Made by a program: the position numbers and the translations under genes. Positions 7,330 through 15,715 of a stretch of 64,000 nucleotides of DNA are shown here, piece after piece. A model generated the notes under the pieces. That model was given only the letters and a program-made list of their open reading frames with translations. It searched no databases and was not told where the DNA came from. Source of the DNA: CAYSJU01 sp964431495 (GTDB lineage: Bacteria > Omnitrophota > Gorgyraeia > Tantalellales > Tantalellaceae). The stretch is taken from positions 34,214 to 98,213 of the forward strand of contig CAYSJU010000004.1 in the NCBI GenBank assembly GCA_964431495.1. The letters are read 5' to 3'. The first letter of the stretch is position 1, and every line of letters begins with the position of its first letter.

Positions 7330-7803
7330 ATGGGAAAAAAATTCTCAGGTTGTGAGATCGTCGAACTTGGCATACACATAGAGGAGAACGGCAGGGATTT
7401 CTATTCAACCCTGGCCAGACAGACGCACAATCCGCAGGCGGTGGCCATTTTTGAGTATCTTGCGGGCGAAGAGGGAAAGCACATTGACATTTTCCGCAAG
7501 ATACACGCGATCACCTGCAGTTACGAGCCGGAAGAGGCGTTCCCGGAGGAATATTTCGCGTATATGAAATCCCTGGCGAGCCAGTATGTCTTTACCCAGC
7601 AGAACAAAGGCGAAAAGATCGCCAGGGGGGTGAAAGAGTACAACGAGGGGATAGACCTTGGTATCCAATTTGAGAAGGATTCCATCCATTTTTACGAGGA
7701 GATGAAAAAGATAGTTCCCGACAAGGAAAAGGAGCTTATAGATCAGCTGATTTCGGAAGAGAGAATGCATTTAAAGCAGTTGTGTGATCTGAAAGGAGAA
7801 TAA
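7330..7803 (+). CDS. Ferritin-like diiron protein without rubredoxin domain
   Basis: A 157-residue helical protein with two glutamate/histidine pairs characteristic of ferritin-like diiron sites, EENGRDFY and EEGKH in the first half and FEKDSIHFYEEM and EERMH in the second. It resembles the COG1633 rubrerythrin-related group that lacks the C-terminal rubredoxin. Possible roles are peroxide scavenging with an external electron donor or iron handling. It lies between rubrerythrin and glutaredoxin and is probably co-transcribed; the ribosome site AGGAGG at 7318-7323 supports ATG 7330. The exact activity cannot be read from sequence. Confidence 0.85.
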   Translation: MGKKFSGCEIVELGIHIEENGRDFYSTLARQTHNPQAVAIFEYLAGEEGKHIDIFRKIHAITCSYEPEEAFPEEYFAYMKSLASQYVFTQQNKGEKIARGVKEYNEGIDLGIQFEKDSIHFYEEMKKIVPDKEKELIDQLISEERMHLKQLCDLKGE

Positions 7804-7804
7804 C

Positions 7805-8041
7805 ATGGTCAAAAGCGTGAAAGTTTACGGCACGCCGGGCTGCCCGTTCTGTACAAAGGTCAAGGAGTTCCTGAAAGAGAACGGCATCGAGTTTGAGAAT
7901 ATAGACTTGTCCGTGAATCAGGATAAGGTCCAGGAGATGGTCCAGAAATCCGGACAGATGGGAGTCCCGGTCGTTGATATAGAAGGGAACATCGTTGTAG
8001 GATTTGACAAGGAAAAGATATCTCAGCTTCTGGGGCTATAA
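7805..8041 (+). CDS. Glutaredoxin-like thiol protein (CPFC)
   Basis: A 78-residue thioredoxin-fold protein with active site CPFC in YGTPGCPFC and the cis-proline motif MGVPVVDI. It resembles the small glutaredoxin/NrdH-type proteins found next to rubrerythrins and thioredoxin-reductase-like proteins in anaerobes. The 1-nt gap from the preceding gene and 1-nt gap to the flavoprotein downstream point to one transcript. Its reductase is probably that next gene, forming a thiol-reducing pair for peroxidases such as Tpx. Glutathione dependence is doubtful; no glutathione genes are seen in the window. Confidence 0.88.
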   Translation: MVKSVKVYGTPGCPFCTKVKEFLKENGIEFENIDLSVNQDKVQEMVQKSGQMGVPVVDIEGNIVVGFDKEKISQLLGL

Positions 8042-8042
8042 G

Positions 8043-8960
8043 ATGAGCATGGATAAGATATACGACCTCATCATTATTGGAGCCGGCCCCGCGGGCATAG
8101 CCGCCAGTATCTATGCCGCCCGCAAAAAGTTTGATTTCCTTGTTCTTGCAAAGGATATAGGCGGGCAGATCTCCTGGAGCGGGGATATAGAGAACTATGT
8201 CGGGTACCAGTTCATAACGGGTATTGAGCTTACCCGGAAATTCCAGGAACACATAGATCAATACGGCGTAGAGGTCAAAGAGAACGAAGAAATGACCGGC
8301 ATAGAAAGCACCGGGGGATTGATACAGGTATATACCACAAAGGGCACTTACAAAGCCAGAACAGCGATCATAGGTTCCGGTAAGAGGTCCATGGAACTGG
8401 GGGTGCCTGGCGAGAAGGAGTTCAGGAACAGGGGTCTGGCTTACTGCGCGACGTGTGACGGGCCTCTTTTCGCGGGAAAGGATGTTGTCGTTGTCGGGGG
8501 CGGCAATTCCGCCATCGAAGCGGCCCTGCAGTTGATAAAGATCGCTAAAAAGATTTACATCGTAAACAACATCCCGGAACTCGGGGGGGATGAGATAATA
8601 CGGGAAAAGGTGGTAGCGAGCAGCAATGTCACGGTTATGAACAATACGATCGTAAAGGCGGTGCTTGGCGATAAATTGGTGGACGCGGTCAGTATAGAAA
8701 GAGAAGGAAAAGAGGAAAGGTTGCCCGTGCAGGGTGTTTTCGTGGAGATCGGACTTATCCCGAACTCTGAATTCAAAAGCGACCTCGCGAAGAATGAACA
8801 CGGTGAAATAAAGGTCAATTGCTTTAACGAAACCAACGTTCCCGGTATTTTCGCTGCCGGTGATGTGACAGACGTTCCGGAAAAACAGATCATAATCGCG
8901 GCTGGCGAGGGTGCCAAGGCAGCGCTGAGCGTTTTCAAGTTCCTCGCGAAGAAGCATTAG
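8043..8960 (+). CDS. Thioredoxin-reductase-like flavoprotein, AhpF-type pyridine-nucleotide site
   Basis: A 305-residue FAD-dependent disulfide reductase. FAD motif GAGPAG (13-18), redox disulfide C135-A-T-C138 followed by D, second dinucleotide motif GGGNSA (152-157) and C-terminal FAD motif AAGDVTD are all present. The loop that in NADPH-dependent TrxB carries HRRxxxR reads VNNIPELGGDEI, closer to the AhpF pattern, which suggests NADH (or another donor) rather than NADPH. A canonical TrxB with HRRD exists at 42204-43169. It begins 1 nt after the glutaredoxin-like gene, its likely substrate. ATG 8043 fits MSMDKIYDLIIIG; a longer in-frame extension overlaps the previous gene. Confidence 0.88.
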   Translation: MSMDKIYDLIIIGAGPAGIAASIYAARKKFDFLVLAKDIGGQISWSGDIENYVGYQFITGIELTRKFQEHIDQYGVEVKENEEMTGIESTGGLIQVYTTKGTYKARTAIIGSGKRSMELGVPGEKEFRNRGLAYCATCDGPLFAGKDVVVVGGGNSAIEAALQLIKIAKKIYIVNNIPELGGDEIIREKVVASSNVTVMNNTIVKAVLGDKLVDAVSIEREGKEERLPVQGVFVEIGLIPNSEFKSDLAKNEHGEIKVNCFNETNVPGIFAAGDVTDVPEKQIIIAAGEGAKAALSVFKFLAKKH

Positions 8961-8998
8961 GATAATGCGGGCGGGGGGTAATATAAAAGACGTGTTTA

Positions 8999-9634
8999 AT
9001 GGCGGTAAAATATCTACTGAAAGAGTATCAGAGCAAGAAATATCAGATAAAACAGAGGCTTGAATATTTCAAGTCCGTATGGAACCAGCCTGACAAAAAG
9101 ATCTTCAGTGAACTCTGCTTTTGCATATGCACCCCCCAGTCCAATGCGGTTTATTGCGACAGAGCAGTAAACAGCCTTGAAAAGAACGGAGCCCTGTACA
9201 AAGGCGATATCACCAGGATACGGAAAGGCCTCAGGGCCGTAAGGTTCCCTAACAATAAGTCCAGATATATCTTCGAGGCCCGCGATCTTTTCACGGAAAA
9301 GGGAAGTATCAGGATAAAAAGCAAAATAGACACGGAAGATACACATAAAACCCGTTTGTGGCTGGTAAAGAACGTCAAGGGGCTCGGGCTGAAAGAGGCA
9401 AGCCATTTCTTGAGAAACATCGGTTTTGGCAGAGACCTGGCTATACTGGACGTGCATATTTTAAGAAATATGGTAAATTATAAAGTAATTGACGAATTAC
9501 CCGGGAATATTTCAAAAGCAAAGTACCTGTTGTTAGAGGACCGGTTAAGAAAGTTCTCACAGAAGATCAATATTCCCATGGATGAACTCGATCTTCTATT
9601 CTGGTCTTCGGCAACAGGGCATATCTTCAAATAG
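8999..9634 (+). CDS. Ogg2/AGOG-like 8-oxoguanine DNA glycosylase/lyase
   Basis: A 211-residue helix-hairpin-helix glycosylase. The HhH region (NVKGLGLKEASHFLRNIG) is followed by the catalytic aspartate block LAILDVHILR, the pattern of the archaeal-type Ogg2 family (N-glycosylase/DNA lyase), in which a lysine of the HhH and the aspartate catalyse removal of 8-oxoguanine. Placement between a thiol-redox module and peroxide-defence genes fits repair of oxidised DNA. The ATG at 8999 has no strong ribosome site; a 38-nt gap separates it from the flavoprotein. Confidence 0.82.
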   Translation: MAVKYLLKEYQSKKYQIKQRLEYFKSVWNQPDKKIFSELCFCICTPQSNAVYCDRAVNSLEKNGALYKGDITRIRKGLRAVRFPNNKSRYIFEARDLFTEKGSIRIKSKIDTEDTHKTRLWLVKNVKGLGLKEASHFLRNIGFGRDLAILDVHILRNMVNYKVIDELPGNISKAKYLLLEDRLRKFSQKINIPMDELDLLFWSSATGHIFK

Positions 9635-9643
9635 GAACGAAAG

Positions 9644-10548
9644 ATGGATATCGTATCAGGAATATTGAAAGAATCTTACGATCTATTGAACGCGATGTCC
9701 CCGTATCTCCTGTTCGGCTTTTTCTTTGCCGGGATACTGCATATATTTTTCAGTTCAGAGGTGATCGCCAGGCATCTGGGGAAGAGTAGTTTCCTGTCTG
9801 TCGTAAAAGCCGCGCTGTTCGGTATCCCGCTTCCCCTTTGCTCATGCGGGGTTCTACCCGCGGCCATGTCCCTGCGAAGAGAAGGCGCGAGTAAAGGAGC
9901 TATTATGTCGTTCCTTATATCTACGCCAACGACAGGCGTTGATTCGATCCTGGCTACCTATTCTCTATTGGGCGGACTTTTCGCGGTGTACAGGGTGATC
10001 GCTTCGTTTTTCGCGGGCGTGTTCTCCGGAGTCCTGGCAAATATCTTTACCCGGCACGAAGAATCTCTTACTGAGGAAAAAGAAGAAAAATGCAAGCTCT
10101 GCGATGAGCGTGAAGAACACACTCATACCGCTGGTTTCAAGATAAAGGGAGCCTTCAGCTATGCTTTCGGTGAGCTGCTTCAAGACGTTGGAAAATGGCT
10201 TGTGCTGGGTATTATAATAGGAGGGTGCATAGCATATTTTATTCCGGAAGAGTTTATCCACAATTATTTAGGCTCCGGATGGCAGGTCCCGCCACTAACG
10301 CTGTCACCATGACGGTCATATCAAAGAACATGGGAAAGAAAACCCTGGGGATATATATCTTTTCAATAGCATTCAGTAGTATAATATTAGGTATACTGTT
10401 AGATAAAGTATGGGGTCTTTTTCATGTAAAGGAAATAGGGCATATCATGGCGCACCGCGGGTTTATTCCACAGTGGGCTGAAATAACTTCCTCAGTCATG
10501 CTTGCGGCGCTTATTATATATAACGCACTGAAGAGGAGTAGGGGATGA
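9644..10548 (+). pseudogene. SO_0444/ArsP-like metal permease, broken by an internal deletion and frameshift
   Basis: The first frame (9644-10312) encodes a polytopic membrane protein with the CSCGVLPAA and STPTTGVDSI motifs of DUF318/SO_0444-type heavy-metal permeases and a cytosolic loop rich in Cys/His/Glu. It fails after NYLGSGW, reading nine non-family residues to a stop. The family's C-terminal part resumes in the -1 frame at MAGPATNAVTMTV (about 10282) and runs to 10548. Homologues have about 40 residues between these points, including another transmembrane segment, so both sequence and frame have been lost. It is either a genuine pseudogene or an assembly collapse. The next gene overlaps the C-terminal part by 4 nt. 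Confidence 0.8.
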
Positions 10549-11285
10549 AGCGTATAGGCTGGCAGATCTGGCTGGGTATATCACTGGTCGTGTTGTCTGC
10601 CGTATTGTATTTTGTCCATTTCAAATTTTTTCATGACCTTCACCATATTTTTATATACTTGGTCGGCGACATAGCTTTTGTCCCCATAGAGGTGTTACTG
10701 GTCACGATTATCATCCATAAGTTCTTGACCGAACGCGAAAAGCGTTCCAGACTTAAGAAGTTGAACATGGTTATCGGCGCGTTCTTCAGCGAAGTGGGAA
10801 CGGGATTGCTTAAAGACATGTCGACGGCCGATACGCATGCTGAAAAGGTCAAAAATGATCTCAAAGTGCTCAAAAAGTGGCCTGACCGGCGTTTTGGCCA
10901 GGTGAGGAAAAGACTTAAGAATTATGAATATGAAATTGATATCCAGAAAGCCGATCTGCAAGCATTAAAGAATTTCTTGAAGAAAAAAAGGGGGTTCCTG
11001 CTCGCGCTGCTTGAGAATCCCAACCTGCTTGAACATGAATCCTTTACTGATCTTCTCTGGTCGGTTTTTCATCTGAGCGAGGAGCTATGTCAAAGGAAAA
11101 GCGTTACGGACCTGCCGGGAACTGATTATGAGCATCTTGCGGGTGATATCAAAAGAGCTTATAGCCGCCTGATAGCCGGGTGGATAGAGTACATGAAACA
11201 TCTCAAGGATGATTATCCCTATCTGTATTCCCTGGCGATAAGAACAAATCCATTTGATGATGAAGCGCAACCTGTAGTCGTTTAA
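10545..11285 (+). CDS. Hypothetical membrane protein with cytosolic helical domain
   Basis: I do not recognise a named family. The 246-residue protein has two N-terminal membrane helices (about 8-25 and 33-57) followed by KFLTEREKRSRLKKL and a long charged, mostly helical cytosolic region ending acidic. The topology resembles conserved bacterial inner-membrane proteins of unknown function in which a hydrophobic hairpin anchors a helical domain. Its ATG overlaps the end of the broken permease, so it belonged to the permease operon. No catalytic motif is visible. Confidence 0.6.
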   Translation: MKRIGWQIWLGISLVVLSAVLYFVHFKFFHDLHHIFIYLVGDIAFVPIEVLLVTIIIHKFLTEREKRSRLKKLNMVIGAFFSEVGTGLLKDMSTADTHAEKVKNDLKVLKKWPDRRFGQVRKRLKNYEYEIDIQKADLQALKNFLKKKRGFLLALLENPNLLEHESFTDLLWSVFHLSEELCQRKSVTDLPGTDYEHLAGDIKRAYSRLIAGWIEYMKHLKDDYPYLYSLAIRTNPFDDEAQPVVV

Positions 11286-11299
11286 AAAGGAGGATGAAG

Positions 11300-11818
11300 A
11301 TGGGAAGAAGTGACGTGGTGACCATTGAGGGTAAGCCGGTAACATTAGCCGGAGGGGAAGTGAAAGTGGGGCAGAAGGCCCCGGGCTTTAAGGTTATGAC
11401 CCATGATCTAAAGGAAGTCGATTACATGGACTTCAAGGGCAAGGTAAAGGTGATAGCGTCAGTTCCCTCGCTGGATACGCCGATCTGCGACCTTCAGATA
11501 AAACGTTTCAATGATGAAGTTGCGGGGATCTCTCCTGAGGCGGTGGTCATATTTATAAGTATGGACCTGCCTTTTGCCCAGAAAAGGTTCTGCGGCGCTA
11601 ATAAAATAACTAAAGTGAAAACCTTTTCTGATTACAGGGATGTCATCTTCGGCGTGAATTACGGTGTCTTGATAAAAGATCTCAGGTTGCTTTCCCGTGC
11701 GGTCTTTATCATAGACAAGGAAGATAACGTAAGGCATGTTGAATATGTCCGAGAACTCACTCAGCATCCGGATTATGATAGCGCGTTGAACACGCTGAAA
11801 GAGATCGCAGGAGCGTAA
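11300..11818 (+). CDS. tpx: Thiol peroxidase (atypical 2-Cys peroxiredoxin)
   Basis: A 172-residue periredoxin that reduces H2O2 and alkyl peroxides with thioredoxin-type electrons. The peroxidatic cysteine is C63 in PSLDTPICDLQ and the resolving cysteine C98 in RFCGA, the Tpx arrangement. ATG 11300 is preferred because AAGGAGG ends at 11293, giving a 6-nt spacer; the ATG at 11294 would abut the ribosome site. It lies at the far end of the detoxification array, where the upstream glutaredoxin-like protein/flavoprotein pair or the TrxB at 42 kb could reduce it. Confidence 0.95.
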   Translation: MGRSDVVTIEGKPVTLAGGEVKVGQKAPGFKVMTHDLKEVDYMDFKGKVKVIASVPSLDTPICDLQIKRFNDEVAGISPEAVVIFISMDLPFAQKRFCGANKITKVKTFSDYRDVIFGVNYGVLIKDLRLLSRAVFIIDKEDNVRHVEYVRELTQHPDYDSALNTLKEIAGA

Positions 11819-11837
11819 AAGACCCGGAGGAATCATA

Positions 11838-13340
11838 ATGAAGCGCACAGTATTGGTTTTCATAATCGTTCTCTTGTTGTTTTTCAGTATTGATGCATGG
11901 TGCAAACAGGCTGACCTGGCCGGGATGTGGTATTCCGCGTCACCTTCGGCGCTCAGGGCCGAACTGCAGAAGTTCTTGAAATTCGCAAAGGTTAAAGAAG
12001 TAAAAGGGGAAGCCATAGGATTCACCTCGCCTCACGCCGGGTACAGATATTCCGGGCCCGTCGCGGCCTATACTTACAAAGCAGCAGCCCTGCAGGATCC
12101 AGATACGGTTATTGTGGTTGGGTTTTCGCACAAGGGACTGTTCCCGGGGATCTCTGTTTTTACGGACAAGGAATTTGTGACCCCGCTGGGCGCGGCACTG
12201 AACGATCAGGACCTCGCGCGGAAATTAATTGCTTGCGATGATAGGATAAAAAATGACCCGCGAATGCTGAAATCCGAACAGTCGATAGAAATGCAGATAC
12301 CTTTTATTCAGGTCGCGATGAAAGATGCGAAAGTAGTGCTTGTAGAGATGGGTTATCAGGACATGGGAAATATCCTGATCCTTGCAGATGCGCTCTATAA
12401 TGTTCTGAAAGACGAAAAAAACTATGTGATCATAGCAAGCACTGACATGTGCCACTATTTGCCCTATAAGGAGGCGACGGTAACGGACAGGAAGACAATT
12501 AAGGTTATTGAGAGATTCAACCCCGAGCTGTTATTCACCACGAGCATGAAAGAGGGACATGAATTAATGTGCGGATATGGAGTTACCTGCGCTGTGATGT
12601 CGGCATGTAAGAAGCTCGGCGCGGATGATGTGCAGATCCTGAAATACGCGAATTCAGGCGATACTTCAGGGATGAAAAGCAGGGGAGTTGTCGGTTATCT
12701 GAGCGCGGCATTCATCAAGGCCGAAAAGGGTTCAAGGAATAACCCTGTGGGCGAAGACAGAAAAGAGCGCGAAGAGGAGGAAGACATGCTGAACCAGGAC
12801 CAGAGAAACGTACTTTTAAAGATAGCAAGGGACACCATAAACCATTATTTGAGGACCGGCGAGCGGCTGGACGTGGAGGTGGAGGACGATCTTCTTAAAC
12901 AGGACATGGGCGCGTTTGTCACCCTGCATGAACGCGGTAAGCTGAGGGGCTGTATCGGCCATATGGTCGCGACCGGCCCACTCTATCTTACGGTGAGAGA
13001 TATGGCGATATCGGCCGCGACAGATGACCCGAGATTCCCACGCGTCAAGCCGGAAGAAATGGAAGACATCGACATAGAGATCTCGGTCCTTTCTCCGATG
13101 GAAAGGATCGATGACTACGAAAAAATCGAGACAGGCAAACACGGTGTAATGGTGCGTATGGGATTCAGAAGCGGGGTATATCTCCCGCAGGTCGCTACGG
13201 AAACGGGTTGGGACCGTGATCAGTTCATGACGAGCCTGTGTGCCAGTAAAGCTGGGATACCCCCGGATGCCTGGAAGACCGGAGAGTGTGATATTTATAT
13301 ATTTACAGCGGAAGTTTTTGGAGAAAAAAAGCATGAGTAG
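11838..13340 (+). CDS. MEMO1-AMMECR1 fusion (AmmeMemoRadiSam system) with signal peptide
   Basis: A 500-residue fusion of two proteins that are separate in animals. Residues 1-21 form a hydrophobic signal peptide. Residues about 25-290 are a MEMO-like (class III dioxygenase fold) domain with histidines in SPHAGYRYSG, GFSHKG and STDMCHYL. After an acidic linker, about 315-495 is AMMECR1, with the conserved LRGCIG core. In prokaryotes these domains co-occur with the radical SAM enzyme AmrS; two copies lie in this window (36948 and 53351). The biochemical reaction of the system is not known to me. The signal peptide suggests action outside the cytosol. The 8-nt overlap with rsmE indicates co-transcription. 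Confidence 0.9.
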   Translation: MKRTVLVFIIVLLLFFSIDAWCKQADLAGMWYSASPSALRAELQKFLKFAKVKEVKGEAIGFTSPHAGYRYSGPVAAYTYKAAALQDPDTVIVVGFSHKGLFPGISVFTDKEFVTPLGAALNDQDLARKLIACDDRIKNDPRMLKSEQSIEMQIPFIQVAMKDAKVVLVEMGYQDMGNILILADALYNVLKDEKNYVIIASTDMCHYLPYKEATVTDRKTIKVIERFNPELLFTTSMKEGHELMCGYGVTCAVMSACKKLGADDVQILKYANSGDTSGMKSRGVVGYLSAAFIKAEKGSRNNPVGEDRKEREEEEDMLNQDQRNVLLKIARDTINHYLRTGERLDVEVEDDLLKQDMGAFVTLHERGKLRGCIGHMVATGPLYLTVRDMAISAATDDPRFPRVKPEEMEDIDIEISVLSPMERIDDYEKIETGKHGVMVRMGFRSGVYLPQVATETGWDRDQFMTSLCASKAGIPPDAWKTGECDIYIFTAEVFGEKKHE

Positions 13341-14076
13341 ATTCTATGCCCCTCCCGAAAATATAAACCTGGAAAAAAACGAGATATCGATAGGCAGAGA
13401 GGAAGGCCATCATATAATCGACGTCCTGCGGATGAAAGAATCCGACAGGGTGCTTGTTTTTGACGGCACAGGGAAGGAGTATACGGGTTTTATAAAAGAC
13501 ATAAATAACAGATCAAAGACAGTTGTTGTCGAGATCATAAAAAGAGAAACCCCTGCTGTTGAAAAAATCCCGGAGATCCATCTTGCCCAGGCTGTTCCCA
13601 GGAAGCATAAAATGAGCTTCATCGTTGAGAAGGCCACGGAACTCGGGGTCGCGCGTATTATCCCTCTTATTACGGACAGGACCATGGTCCGGCCACATGA
13701 CGCAGCTTGCGAGAGGAAGGTCTTACGGTGGAAGACCATCGCGACGCAGGCCTCTCAACAGTGCGGCCGGACGGATGTGCCTGCCGTTTCCGGGATTACC
13801 ATGTATGAAGATATCCTTGGCACTCTTGATCGGTATGACATCGTGCTTCTGGCGTGTCTGTCCGAAGACGCCGTCCCAATTAAAAAGTCTTTAAACGGAT
13901 TCAAATCCGGTAAGATCATGGTCCTTATAGGCCCGGAAGGGGATTTTACTCTGGAGGAATTGAAGAAAGCGCGTAAAGATAACTGTAAGTTCGTGTCCCT
14001 TGGAAAAAGGGTCCTGAGAAGCGATACCGCGGGGCTCTTTGTCCTGTCGGTCCTGGGATACGAGTTTTCAGCATAG
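13333..14076 (+). CDS. rsmE: 16S rRNA m3U1498 methyltransferase RsmE
   Basis: A 247-residue SPOUT methyltransferase that methylates N3 of U1498 in 16S rRNA. The N-terminal PUA-like domain (GREEGHHIIDVLRMKESDRV) is followed by the trefoil-knot SAM-binding region with VLIGPEGDFTLEEL and LGKRVLRSDTA, the two hallmark motifs. ATG 13333 is chosen because it yields the family-typical start (MSRFYAPPEN) and overlaps the upstream stop by 8 nt; a longer in-frame extension lies inside the preceding gene. Confidence 0.93.
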   Translation: MSRFYAPPENINLEKNEISIGREEGHHIIDVLRMKESDRVLVFDGTGKEYTGFIKDINNRSKTVVVEIIKRETPAVEKIPEIHLAQAVPRKHKMSFIVEKATELGVARIIPLITDRTMVRPHDAACERKVLRWKTIATQASQQCGRTDVPAVSGITMYEDILGTLDRYDIVLLACLSEDAVPIKKSLNGFKSGKIMVLIGPEGDFTLEELKKARKDNCKFVSLGKRVLRSDTAGLFVLSVLGYEFSA

Positions 14077-14096
14077 TAAAAATACACGTAAAAGGA

Positions 14097-14171
14097 TATC
14101 AGGGGCAAAGCCTGATACCCTGGTATCCCGATAACCACTACCCGATTTCCTGATACCCCGATAGCCTGATC
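14097..14171 (+). repeat. Short CCTGATA/CCCGATA-rich palindromic intergenic repeat
   Basis: The gap between rsmE and mtaB is built from repeats of CCTGATAC and CCCGATA. It contains small palindromes: ATCAGG (14098-14103) with CCTGAT (14111-14116), and GATACC (14114-14119) with GGTATC (14122-14127). The same words recur at about 25921-25950. It could form an RNA hairpin at the 3' end of rsmE; no T-run follows. Confidence 0.6.
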
Positions 14172-15479
14172 GTGGAAAATACGAATAATACAAACATGAA
14201 TGAAGTAACTTTTGCGATAAGAATGCTTGGCTGCAAGGTCAACCAGTATGAATCTCAGGTCATCCGTGAAAACCTTGAGATGTTCGGATATTGTGAAACG
14301 GATGAGAAGAACGCGGAAGTAGTCATTATCAACTCCTGCACTGTTACCGAAAAGGCGGACATAAAGACCCGGAAGATGATAAGAAAGATCAAAAGAGAGA
14401 ACCCCGCGGCAAAAATACTGGTCACCGGTTGTTGCGCGGTATATCAGGAGGACATAGATTCGCTTGGATCCATGCCGGAAGTGTATAAAGTGGTTCCCAA
14501 TAAACGAAAAATGGAGATGCCATTACTGCTGAACTCTTTGTATGAAATACGGAATGATGACAGGGCCATTCAGGAGCGGGTTTCCGGGTTTCGGGCGCAT
14601 ACGAGAGCTTTTGTGAAGATACAGGATGGGTGCGACCAGGACTGTTCGTATTGCAAGGTGAGGCTTGTCAGGGGACCCTCTCGGAGCAGGGACATGCGGG
14701 AAATACTGGACGAGATAATACGCCTCGCGCGATCCGGTCACAAAGAGATAGTGTTGACCGGGATATGTCTGGGGTCGTGGAGGGGGAAAGACGGAGGGAA
14801 ATTACCGGACCTTTTAAAACAGGCGGATAAATTAAGGGAAGAATTCAGGATAAGGCTCAGCTCGATGGAGCCTAATCACATAGACAGTGATCTCATTGAC
14901 ACTTTAAAGAGTTCCAGCAGGCTATGCAGGCACCTTCATATCCCTCTTCAAAGCGGTTCGGACAGGATACTCGCGCTCATGAAAAGGCGCTACAGCACAG
15001 CACAGTTCCGCGGTTTGATCAACAATGTCCGTTCACAGATACCGCTCGCGGGTATAACCATGGATGTTATCGTAGGGTTTCCCGGGGAGACGGACCAGGA
15101 TTTCGGCCTGACGGTCGGATTTATCAGGGAGATAATGCCTTCCCGTCTTCATGTTTTCAGATACAGCGACCGGAAGGGGACGCTTTCAGCAGAAATGGAG
15201 GGAAAAGTTGTTCCTGGCATCGCAGCAAAAAGGGCCGAGAAATTGATAAGGATCGGCAGGGACCTACAGGCCGAGTTTTGCAGAAATTTCATTGATAAGG
15301 ATGTCGAAGTTCTTGTCGAAGGCAGTTCAAAGGGGCCTACGCGCACGGCATATACCTCAGAGTATGTGAAAGTGAAATTATCGGGATTCTCAGGCAGAGA
15401 AGGGGACCTTATACGTATTATGACCGGCCGGATTGATGAGGATCCCTGCCTTGTTGCCGACAGAGATAACCTTATCTAA
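14172..15479 (+). CDS. mtaB: tRNA t6A37 methylthiotransferase MtaB
   Basis: A radical SAM enzyme that converts t6A37 to ms2t6A in ANN-reading tRNAs. The N-terminal UPF0004 domain holds the auxiliary cluster cysteines (C21 in MLGCKVNQYES, C56 in NSCTVTEKAD, and one of C87/C88). The radical SAM domain holds C154, C158 and C161 in DGCDQDCSYC. A C-terminal TRAM-like segment follows. MLGCKVNQ and the 435-residue length favour MtaB over MiaB or RimO. The GTG at 14172 gives this length; ATG 14196 is an alternative. Neither has a good ribosome site, so the start is uncertain. Confidence 0.92.
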   Translation: MENTNNTNMNEVTFAIRMLGCKVNQYESQVIRENLEMFGYCETDEKNAEVVIINSCTVTEKADIKTRKMIRKIKRENPAAKILVTGCCAVYQEDIDSLGSMPEVYKVVPNKRKMEMPLLLNSLYEIRNDDRAIQERVSGFRAHTRAFVKIQDGCDQDCSYCKVRLVRGPSRSRDMREILDEIIRLARSGHKEIVLTGICLGSWRGKDGGKLPDLLKQADKLREEFRIRLSSMEPNHIDSDLIDTLKSSSRLCRHLHIPLQSGSDRILALMKRRYSTAQFRGLINNVRSQIPLAGITMDVIVGFPGETDQDFGLTVGFIREIMPSRLHVFRYSDRKGTLSAEMEGKVVPGIAAKRAEKLIRIGRDLQAEFCRNFIDKDVEVLVEGSSKGPTRTAYTSEYVKVKLSGFSGREGDLIRIMTGRIDEDPCLVADRDNLI

Positions 15480-15542
15480 AGACCAGAGGAGACTATAGCA
15501 GCCCACCCACCGAAATTCTTGCTCTAAATTTACACTTCTATG

Positions 15543-15582
15543 AAAGGGGCGGCGGGCATACTTTCCTACCCGCCGCCCCTTA
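15543..15582 (+). terminator. Strong GC-rich hairpin downstream of mtaB
   Basis: An 11-bp perfect stem pairs GGGGCGGCGGG (15546-15556) with CCCGCCGCCCC (15569-15579) across a 12-nt loop, extended by two A-T pairs and followed by TTATTAG. The weak T-tract makes it an imperfect intrinsic terminator, but its position 65 nt after mtaB and before the cvpA promoter suits that role. Confidence 0.6.
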
Positions 15583-15617
15583 TTAGACCCGGGAATTCGC
15601 GAATTACCGCCCCGCAA

Positions 15618-15654
15618 GTGAGGGAAAATAGGTACCTGTCCCTATTTTTCACTC
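15618..15654 (+). repeat. Dispersed palindromic repeat, AAAATAGG...CCTATTTT family, copy 1
   Basis: An imperfect palindrome with arms AAAATAGG and CCTATTTT around TACCTGTC, bounded by AGTGA/TCACT. Related copies occur at about 26013, 47719, 53303, 59709, 62507 and 62567. The gap from 15480 to 15768 holds only the hairpin, this repeat and the cvpA promoter. Confidence 0.75.
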
Positions 15655-15715
15655 CGGGTACCATTAAGCCAACACAAAGAGAGCTAACGCCCAAAAACTT
15701 CGCATGTCTCAAGAG

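Noticed and set aside
7860..8957. 365-codon reverse-strand frame opposite the glutaredoxin and reductase genes
   Set aside because: It mirrors two well-supported + strand genes, has no ribosome site or family-like motif, and its composition fits a shadow frame.
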